Source: UMGS1279 sp045630265
Lineage (GTDB): Bacteria > Bacillota > Clostridia > Oscillospirales > Acutalibacteraceae
Direction of reading: 5' to 3'
Assembly: GCA_045630265.1 (NCBI GenBank)
Contig: JAZQSV010000006.1
Span: 1 to 11,617 of the forward strand
DNA: 11,617 nt
The position numbers and the translations under genes are program-made. Positions 5,701 through 11,617 of this stretch are shown here, one piece after another. Each line of letters begins with the position of its first letter. Position 1 is the stretch's first letter. The notes below the pieces were generated by a model. The model ran no database searches, was not told where the DNA came from, and saw only the letters and a program-made list of their open reading frames with translations.

Positions 5701-7125
5701 ATGGGCGGTTTTTTTGGCGCAGTAACAAAGGATGACGCAATAGCAGATGCTTTCTTTGGCGCAGACTATCATTCGCATTTAGGCACACGCCGCGGCGGTA
5801 TGGCGGCTTATGATAGCGAAATAGGTCTTCAAAGGGATATACATAATATTCAAAATTCTCCCTTTAGAACTAAATTTGAAAAGGTTTTCGAAGAAATGAA
5901 GGGTAATTCGGCAATAGGTTGTATAAGCGATTTTGAGCCGCAGCCACTTCTTATTCGTTCAAACCTTGGTACCTATGCGCTTTGCGTTATCGGAACTATA
6001 AACAATAAGGACGAGCTTATAAATCAGTTTCTTTCCTTTAGCGGCGGCCATTTTGGCGTAATGACGGGTGGCCATGTGAATATGATAGAACTTGTTGCAG
6101 CACTTATAAATCAAAAAAGTGATTTTGTAGAGGGAATTAAATTTGCGCAAAAGCAAATTGACGGCACTGCTTCAATTTTAATTTTAAAGGATGACGGAAA
6201 TATTATAGCGGCAAGGGACAAAGTAGGCAGACTTCCTATACTCGTAGGCAAAAGCGATAGGGGATACTGCGTTTCCTTTGAGTCCTTTGCTTATGAAAAA
6301 CTAGGGTATGAATTTTATAAGGAGCTGGGCCCTGCCGAGATAGTAGAAATTACCGCAAATGAGGTAACTGTACTGTCCGCTCCCCTAAAACGCAAAAAAA
6401 TATGTTCATTTCTTTGGAGCTATTACGGTTATCCCACCTCAATGTATGAGGGTATAAACGTAGAAATGATGCGTTATCGTAACGGCGAGATTATGGCAAG
6501 AAATGATATGGCTGTCGGCAACGCCTTGGAGGTTGACTATGTTGGCGGCGTTCCCGATTCCGGCACTCCCCACGCTATAGGATATGCTAATGAAAGCCAT
6601 AAAAAATTTGCAAGGGCTTTTATAAAATACACACCTACTTGGTCTAGAAGCTTTACTCCTACCCATCAAAGCGAGCGTAATAAGGTTGCCAAAATGAAGC
6701 AGATAGCAATTCACGACCTTATTAAGGATAAAAACCTGCTTTTTGTTGATGACTCAATAGTTAGGGGAACTCAGCTAAAGGAAACGGTTGATTTTCTCTA
6801 TTCAAATGGTGCAAAATCGGTGCATATGCGCTCGGCTTGTCCACCTATTATGTATGGTTGTAAGTATTTAAATTTCTCCCGCGCTACAAGTGATAACGAC
6901 CTTATTGCAAGGCGGGTTATTTTGGAGCTTGAGGGTGAAGAGGGCTTTAAGCATTTAGATGAGTATGCCGATTCCTCTACAGAAAGAGGAAAGAAGATGC
7001 GACAGGCAATTTGTGAAAAGTTCCATTTTGCCTCGCTTGAATTCCAATCCCTTGAGGGAATAATTGAGGCAATAGGTCTTGACGAAAGTGAACTTTGTAC
7101 CTATTGTTGGAACGGAAAGGAATAA
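5701..7125 (+). CDS. purF: PurF-like amidophosphoribosyltransferase lacking the catalytic cysteine
   Basis: This 474-residue protein belongs to the PurF family, which makes phosphoribosylamine from PRPP and glutamine, the committed purine step. The C-terminal phosphoribosyltransferase domain is intact, with the PRPP loop FVDDSIVRGTQ (348-358). Cysteines at 235, 387, 466 and 469 match the four [4Fe-4S] ligands of the B. subtilis-type enzyme. The N-terminal Ntn-glutaminase domain starts MGGFFGAV, whereas active enzymes expose Cys1 (MCGI...). The first cysteine is Cys74. A TAG at 5689-5691, in frame four codons upstream, excludes an unseen extension or propeptide. The start has GGAG at 5691-5694. 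It may use free ammonia, work with a separate glutaminase, or have a changed role. I recall similar MGGFFG proteins annotated as PurF in Clostridia. Confidence 0.88.
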   Translation: MGGFFGAVTKDDAIADAFFGADYHSHLGTRRGGMAAYDSEIGLQRDIHNIQNSPFRTKFEKVFEEMKGNSAIGCISDFEPQPLLIRSNLGTYALCVIGTINNKDELINQFLSFSGGHFGVMTGGHVNMIELVAALINQKSDFVEGIKFAQKQIDGTASILILKDDGNIIAARDKVGRLPILVGKSDRGYCVSFESFAYEKLGYEFYKELGPAEIVEITANEVTVLSAPLKRKKICSFLWSYYGYPTSMYEGINVEMMRYRNGEIMARNDMAVGNALEVDYVGGVPDSGTPHAIGYANESHKKFARAFIKYTPTWSRSFTPTHQSERNKVAKMKQIAIHDLIKDKNLLFVDDSIVRGTQLKETVDFLYSNGAKSVHMRSACPPIMYGCKYLNFSRATSDNDLIARRVILELEGEEGFKHLDEYADSSTERGKKMRQAICEKFHFASLEFQSLEGIIEAIGLDESELCTYCWNGKE

Positions 7126-7129
7126 AGTA

Positions 7130-8173
7130 ATGGAAAATAAATCTATGTCTGAAAGCTACGCAGCAGCGGGCGTTGATATTACCGCAGGTTATAAATCTGT
7201 TGAGCTTATGAAAAAACATATAGCACGTACTAAAAATAAGGGTTGCCTTGATGACGTTGGTGGCTTTGGCGGTTGCTTTGGCCTCGACCTTAACGGTATA
7301 AGCGAGCCCGTTTTGGTGAGCGGCACCGATGGTGTTGGTACTAAAATTAAACTTGCAATGATGCTTGATAAGCACGATACAATAGGTATTGACTGTGTTG
7401 CTATGTGCGCCAATGATATTATTTGCTGCGGTGCCAAACCGCTTTTTTTCCTTGATTATATTGCTTGTGGAAAGAACTTTCCTGAAAAAATTGCGGAAAT
7501 CGTAGGTGGCGTAGCAGAGGGATGCGTGCAGGCAGGCTGCGCCCTTATAGGCGGAGAAACTGCAGAGCACCCCGGCCTTATGCCTGAAGACGATTACGAT
7601 TTGGCGGGATACTGCACAGGCGTTGTAGATAAATCTAAAATACTTGATAATAGCTCTGTTACAGAGGGGGACATTATTATAGCCCTTGCATCTACCGGCG
7701 TTCATTCAAACGGTTTTTCTTTAGTTCGAAAGGTGTTTGATATTGAAAATGCCGACCTTACTGCACCTATCGAGGCGCTTTCGGGCAAATCCCTTGGCGA
7801 AACACTTTTAACCCCCACTAAGATTTATGTAAAAAGTATGCTGGCTTTAATGAGTGAGGTTAATGTTAAGGCAGTTTCCCACATTACAGGCGGCGGCTTT
7901 TATGAGAATATTCCCAGAAGTCTACCAAAGGGATATTCCGCAAAAATAAAAAAGAGTGACGTTAGGGTGCTTCCTATTTTCAGTCTTATTATGGAAACAG
8001 GCAATATCCCCGAAAGGGATATGTTCAACACCTTTAATATGGGTGTTGGTATGAGTGTTGTAGTACCTAAAGAAGATGCCGAAAGAGCGGTAGAAATTTT
8101 AAATAGAAACGGCGAGGATGCTTATCTCCTCGGCGAGATAGTAAAATCTGACGAGGGCGTTATTTTAGAATAG
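7130..8173 (+). CDS. purM: AIR synthetase (phosphoribosylformylglycinamidine cyclo-ligase)
   Basis: This 347-residue protein closes the imidazole ring, converting FGAM to AIR with ATP. It shows the family opening YAAAGVDITAG (10-20), GGFGGCFGL (44-52), SGTDGVGTKIK (64-74), the CANDIICCGA region (93-102), IGGETAEHPG (140-149), the STGVHSNGFS segment (188-197) and HITGGGFYENIPR (251-263). The length is typical. The start at 7130 is preferred because AAAGGA (7116-7121) is 8 nt upstream and the gene then follows purF by 4 nt. An in-frame ATG at 7079 lies inside purF and would add 17 unrelated residues. A further ATG at 7145 has a weaker ribosome binding site. Confidence 0.96.
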   Translation: MENKSMSESYAAAGVDITAGYKSVELMKKHIARTKNKGCLDDVGGFGGCFGLDLNGISEPVLVSGTDGVGTKIKLAMMLDKHDTIGIDCVAMCANDIICCGAKPLFFLDYIACGKNFPEKIAEIVGGVAEGCVQAGCALIGGETAEHPGLMPEDDYDLAGYCTGVVDKSKILDNSSVTEGDIIIALASTGVHSNGFSLVRKVFDIENADLTAPIEALSGKSLGETLLTPTKIYVKSMLALMSEVNVKAVSHITGGGFYENIPRSLPKGYSAKIKKSDVRVLPIFSLIMETGNIPERDMFNTFNMGVGMSVVVPKEDAERAVEILNRNGEDAYLLGEIVKSDEGVILE

Positions 8174-8198
8174 ACTTATATATCCTAAGGAGTTTAAT

Positions 8199-8813
8199 AT
8201 GTCCGAAAAAATCAAAATCGCAGTGCTTGTGTCGGGTGGCGGAACAAATCTACAGGCGCTTATTGACGCTGAGAAAAGCGGAATAATTAAAAGCGGTGAA
8301 ATAGCCCTTGTTGTTTCAAATAATATAGGTGCCTTTGCTTTAACCCGTGCCGAAAATGCGGGAATTAAAAATATTGTAATTCCTAAAAAGATTGTTGGTG
8401 CAGAGAATTTTGAAAAAGAGCTTATAACACTGCTTGATAGCGAGAAGATTGATATAATTGTACTTGCGGGCTTTATGGTTATTCTTAGCGAAACATTTAC
8501 TAACCATTTTAAGAACCGTATTATAAACGTTCATCCTGCGCTTATTCCTTCCTTTTGCGGCGAGGGGTTTTATGGACTAAGGGTTCATGAGGCGGCCCTT
8601 GAATACGGCGTAAAGGTTACGGGCGCCACAGTACATTTTGTTAATGAGATTCCCGATGGCGGGAAGATTATTATGCAAAAGGCGGTTGAGATTTTGGAGG
8701 ATGATACTCCCGAAACCCTGCAAAAAAGGGTGATGGAACAGGCGGAGTGGAAAATACTCCCACTAGCGGTAGAAAAGGTATCAAACGATTTATTAAATAA
8801 AAGGGGTAGATAA
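8199..8813 (+). CDS. purN: Phosphoribosylglycinamide formyltransferase (GAR transformylase)
   Basis: This 204-residue protein transfers a formyl group from 10-formyl-THF to GAR. The phosphate loop SGGGTNLQA (12-20) is present, as is the catalytic set Asn110 and His112 in NVHPALIPSF (110-119) and Asp153 in IPDGG. VTGATVHFV (140-148) is also typical. It is a stand-alone protein of normal length, as in E. coli and B. subtilis. AAGGAG (8187-8192) lies 6 nt before the ATG. As a 10-formyl-THF user it is a logical target of the ZTP riboswitch at the head of the operon. Only one base separates it from the cyclohydrolase gene downstream. Confidence 0.96.
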   Translation: MSEKIKIAVLVSGGGTNLQALIDAEKSGIIKSGEIALVVSNNIGAFALTRAENAGIKNIVIPKKIVGAENFEKELITLLDSEKIDIIVLAGFMVILSETFTNHFKNRIINVHPALIPSFCGEGFYGLRVHEAALEYGVKVTGATVHFVNEIPDGGKIIMQKAVEILEDDTPETLQKRVMEQAEWKILPLAVEKVSNDLLNKRGR

Positions 8814-8814
8814 T

Positions 8815-9531
8815 ATGGAAATTAAAACTCTTGAAAATGAGCTTGGCTCACTTAAATATCACGGTCGCGGAATTATAATCGGGAAAAGCGCCGACGGCAA
8901 AAAGGCTGTTACCGCATATTTTATTATGGGTAGAAGCGAAAATAGCCGTAATAGGGTTTTTGTGGAGGACGGCGAAGGCATTAGAACTAAGGCGTTTGAT
9001 GAATCCAAAATGGTTGACCCCCATCTTATTATCTACGCGCCAGTTAGGGTTTTGGGCAATAAGACCATTGTTACTAACGGCGACCAGACCGATACTATTT
9101 ATGAGCTTATGGATAGGCAAATGACCTTTGAGCAGGCCCTCCGAACAAGGGAATTTGAGGACGATGCCCCGAACTTTACCCCCAGAATTTCCGGTATTAT
9201 CCGCAGGGAAAACGGGGATATGAATTTTGCAATGTCTATTTTGAAATCGGCGGAGGGTGATGACAGCTCTTGCCAGAGGTACACCTTTGCTTATTCAAAT
9301 CCGCTCCCCGGCAGGGCAAAGTTTATACATACGTACAACGGCGAGGGTAATCCGCTACCCAGTTTTGAGGGTGAGCCCAGAAGTTTAGAACTACCCGATA
9401 CCGATATTGATACCTTGACCGATATAATTTGGAATAATTTAAATGAGGAAAATAAGGTTTCCCTTTTTGTTAGATATATTGATATTGAAAGCGGAAAATA
9501 CGAGTCAAGAATTGTAAACAAGAATAAGTAA
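8815..9531 (+). CDS. purO: PurO-type IMP cyclohydrolase
   Basis: This 238-residue protein resembles the PurO family of IMP cyclohydrolases, first described in archaea, which closes FAICAR to IMP. It has no resemblance to the MGS-fold cyclohydrolase half of bacterial PurH. Visible family features are an early YHGRGIIIGKSADG (15-28), MGRSENSRNRVF (38-49) and a Tyr/Asn-rich core around NFTPRISGII (120-129). It sits one base after purN and 14 nt before a transformylase that lacks its own cyclohydrolase half, so context strongly supports the function. The fold and individual catalytic residues cannot be confirmed by eye. The start has an AAGGGG ribosome binding site (8801-8806). Confidence 0.87.
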   Translation: MEIKTLENELGSLKYHGRGIIIGKSADGKKAVTAYFIMGRSENSRNRVFVEDGEGIRTKAFDESKMVDPHLIIYAPVRVLGNKTIVTNGDQTDTIYELMDRQMTFEQALRTREFEDDAPNFTPRISGIIRRENGDMNFAMSILKSAEGDDSSCQRYTFAYSNPLPGRAKFIHTYNGEGNPLPSFEGEPRSLELPDTDIDTLTDIIWNNLNEENKVSLFVRYIDIESGKYESRIVNKNK

Positions 9532-9545
9532 TTGGAGATTTAAAA

Positions 9546-10730
9546 ATGAAAGAATTTGAACTTAAATACGGTTGTAACCCAAACCAAAAGCCTGCTAAAA
9601 TTTTTATGAAGGATGGGGGAGAACTCCCCATTGAAATACTTTGCGGCAGACCCGGTTTTATTAACTTTTTAGACGCTTTTAATTCCTGGCAGCTTGTAAA
9701 GGAGTTAAAGGGGGCACTTGGTCTTCCCGCAGTAACCTCCTTTAAGCACGTAAGTCCTACCTCTGCAGCAGTTGGAATTCCGCTTTCCGATAAGCTTAAA
9801 AAGGCTTGCTTTGTAGATGATATTGAGGGTCTTGATGATTCGCCCTTGGCTATGGCTTATGCAAGAGCGAGGGGTACCGACCGTATGTGTTCATTCGGCG
9901 ACTGGGTTGCTCTTTCAGACGTTTGCGATAAAACTACCGCACTTATGATTAAACGTGAGGTTTCTGACGGTGTTATTGCACCCGGTTATGAGCCCGAGGC
10001 ACTTGAAATTTTAAAGACAAAAAGAAACGGTAACTATAATATCGTTAAAATTGACCCATCTTACATTCCGGCCGAGGTAGAGAATAAGGACGTTTTCGGC
10101 ATTACCTTTGAGCAGGGTAGGAATAACTTTAAAATTGATAAAGAGCTTCTATCTAATATTGTTACCGACAATAAAGAACTTACTGAAGATGCTGCGCGTG
10201 ATCTTATAATTGCGCTTATTACTCTTAAATATACACAGTCCAACTCGGTTTGCTATGCCGTTGACGGACAGGCTATTGGTGTAGGTGCTGGTCAGCAGTC
10301 ACGTATTCACTGTACGCGTTTGGCGGGTACAAAGGCCGACACCTGGTTTTTGCGCCAACACGATAAGGTACTAAATCTACCCTTTAAGGCAGATATTGCC
10401 CGTCCTACCCGTGATAACGTTATAGACGGTTATATCAACCGTAACGAAGAGGACGTTTGCGCCGACGGTAACTGGGAAAAATATTTTACCTCTAAACCCG
10501 CACCCCTTACTGACGAGGAAATTAAGGATTACCTTTCTACTATCGACGGTGTCGCTTTGGGCTCTGATGCATTCTTCCCCTTTGATGATAACATTGAAAG
10601 GGCAAAGCGTAGCGGTGTAAAATATATTGCAGAGCCGGGCGGTTCCATCCGTGATGACGTTGTTATAGAGTGTGCAAATAAATACAAAATGGTAATGGCC
10701 TTTACAGGAATGCGCCTTTTCCATCACTAA
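9546..10730 (+). CDS. purH: Stand-alone AICAR transformylase (PurH C-terminal half)
   Basis: This 394-residue protein formylates AICAR to FAICAR using 10-formyl-THF. It corresponds to only the transformylase part of bifunctional PurH. LKYGCNPNQKPA (6-17) opens the domain. SFKHVSPTSAAVG (65-77) holds the catalytic Lys67-His68 pair. Further conserved blocks are KYTQSNSVCYA (228-238), GVGAGQQSRIHCTRLAG (245-261), SDAFFPFDDN (340-349) and AEPGGSIRDD (362-371). The C-terminal FTGMRLFHH (386-394) is also typical. The N-terminal MGS cyclohydrolase domain is absent, with no trace upstream; the PurO-type enzyme before it supplies that step. GGAG (9534-9537) precedes the ATG. Confidence 0.95.
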   Translation: MKEFELKYGCNPNQKPAKIFMKDGGELPIEILCGRPGFINFLDAFNSWQLVKELKGALGLPAVTSFKHVSPTSAAVGIPLSDKLKKACFVDDIEGLDDSPLAMAYARARGTDRMCSFGDWVALSDVCDKTTALMIKREVSDGVIAPGYEPEALEILKTKRNGNYNIVKIDPSYIPAEVENKDVFGITFEQGRNNFKIDKELLSNIVTDNKELTEDAARDLIIALITLKYTQSNSVCYAVDGQAIGVGAGQQSRIHCTRLAGTKADTWFLRQHDKVLNLPFKADIARPTRDNVIDGYINRNEEDVCADGNWEKYFTSKPAPLTDEEIKDYLSTIDGVALGSDAFFPFDDNIERAKRSGVKYIAEPGGSIRDDVVIECANKYKMVMAFTGMRLFHH

Positions 10731-10751
10731 TATATACTTTGGGGAAATACT

Positions 10752-11617
10752 ATGAAAATTATGGTTGTAGGCGGTGGCGGCAGAGAACACGCCATCATTA
10801 AAAAGCTTAAAAAAAGTGAAAAAGTAAGTAAGATTTTTGCACTGCCCGGTAATGGTGGTATGGCAAGTGATGCTACTCTTATAGATATTTCGGCTACCGA
10901 TATAAAAGGCATTGTGGATTTTGCTGTAACAGAGAAAATCGACTATGCCGTTGTGGCCCCCGATGACCCGCTTGTTTTGGGCGCGGTAGATGCTTTGGAG
11001 GAAAAGGGCATACCTTGCTTTGGCCCTAAAGCCAACGCCGCTATAATTGAGGGCAGTAAGGTGTTTTCTAAAAATCTTATGAAAAAATACGGCATACCTA
11101 CCGCAAGGTACGAGGTATTTGATAGCGCTGAAAAGGCAATTTCTTACCTTGAAACCGCACCTATTCCAACCGTAATCAAGGCCGATGGGCTGGCCCTTGG
11201 CAAGGGTGTTATTATTGCAACCACATTAGAAGAGGCAAAGCAGGCCGTTACCTCTATTATGGAGGATAAGACCTTTGGTAAAAGTGGCGACCAAATTGTG
11301 GTTGAAGAGTTTTTAGAAGGTCCCGAGGTTTCGGTGCTTGCCTTTACAGATGGTGAAACAGTAGTTCCTATGGTTTCTTCTATGGACCATAAAAGGGCAG
11401 GGGATAACGATACGGGTCTTAATACTGGCGGTATGGGCACCATTGCCCCCAACCCCTACTATAATGAAGAAATTGCTAAAGCCGCAATGGAAACTATATT
11501 TTTACCAACTATTCACGCCATGAAAAAAGAGGGAAGAACCTTTAAAGGTTGCCTTTATTTCGGACTTATGATTACGAGTGACGGCCCCAAGGTTATTGAG
11601 TATAACTGCCGCTTTGG
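10752..11617 (+). CDS. purD: GAR synthetase PurD (partial, runs off right edge)
   Basis: The frame is open from ATG 10752 to the window end, giving 288 codons of an expected 420 or so. The ATP-grasp enzyme joins phosphoribosylamine and glycine to make GAR, the step between PurF and PurN. The N-terminal domain begins MKIMVVGGGGREHA (1-14) and has LPGNGGM (31-37). The ATP-grasp core shows VIKADGLALGKGV (141-153), VVEEFLEGPEVSVL (183-196) and DHKRAGDNDTGLNTGGMG (212-229). The metal and active-site segment EYNCRFG (283 to the edge) carries Cys where EYNARFG is usual, a mild change. GGGGAAA just upstream acts as the ribosome binding site. purD follows the transformylase gene by 21 nt. Confidence 0.95.
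   Translation, partial: MKIMVVGGGGREHAIIKKLKKSEKVSKIFALPGNGGMASDATLIDISATDIKGIVDFAVTEKIDYAVVAPDDPLVLGAVDALEEKGIPCFGPKANAAIIEGSKVFSKNLMKKYGIPTARYEVFDSAEKAISYLETAPIPTVIKADGLALGKGVIIATTLEEAKQAVTSIMEDKTFGKSGDQIVVEEFLEGPEVSVLAFTDGETVVPMVSSMDHKRAGDNDTGLNTGGMGTIAPNPYYNEEIAKAAMETIFLPTIHAMKKEGRTFKGCLYFGLMITSDGPKVIEYNCRF

Noticed and set aside
7079..7129. 17-residue extension of PurM from ATG 7079
   Set aside because: It overlaps the end of purF in another frame and does not resemble PurM. The ATG at 7130 has a good ribosome binding site and gives a normal length.
6977..7705. 242-codon open frame on the minus strand
   Set aside because: It is antisense to purF and purM, has no recognisable domain and many Cys/Asn/His runs typical of shadow frames. 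The + strand genes are certain. Other minus-strand frames were rejected for the same reason.

Overview
The window holds two adjacent nucleotide-biosynthesis gene clusters, all on the + strand. The sequence is AT-leaning, with strong AGGAGG-type ribosome binding sites and tight gene packing. It has a NAD-linked class 1B dihydroorotate dehydrogenase (PyrD plus PyrK), a ZTP-type riboswitch and a Clostridia-like set of purine enzymes. Together these suggest an anaerobic Firmicute of class Clostridia, perhaps a gut Ruminococcaceae/Oscillospiraceae-type organism. That placement is inferred from gene content, not from a search.

Region 1 (1-4197), pyrimidine operon: the last 18 codons of an upstream gene (possibly carB), then pyrK, pyrD, pyrF, pyrE and pyrB. 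These encode aspartate carbamoyltransferase, both subunits of dihydroorotate dehydrogenase, orotate phosphoribosyltransferase and OMP decarboxylase. With carbamoyl-phosphate synthase and dihydroorotase from elsewhere they complete de novo UMP synthesis. The pyrB product is unusual: an E. coli-like catalytic chain carries only the C-terminal zinc domain of the regulatory chain PyrI. A 9-bp hairpin covers the pyrB ribosome binding site.

Region 2 (4198-4449), control region: no clear terminator follows pyrB. A consensus sigma-A-type promoter (TTGACA, 17 nt, extended TATAAT) is followed by a well-formed ZTP (pfl) riboswitch and an overlapping intrinsic terminator. This arrangement should make the purine genes respond to ZTP/ZMP, which signals shortage of 10-formyl-tetrahydrofolate.

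Region 3 (4450-11617), purine operon: purE, purC, purF, purM, purN, a PurO-type IMP cyclohydrolase, a stand-alone AICAR transformylase (the second half of PurH) and purD, which runs off the right edge. The two 10-formyl-THF-dependent steps (PurN and the transformylase) lie downstream of the ZTP switch. The PurF-like protein lacks the N-terminal catalytic cysteine of its glutaminase domain, and PurC has a divergent C-terminus. purB, purK and purL/Q/S are not in the window.

The points most worth a second look are the PyrB-zinc-domain fusion, the cysteine-less PurF, the PurO plus split-PurH arrangement, and the ZTP riboswitch with its terminator. No mobile elements, CRISPR arrays, tRNA or rRNA genes were seen.
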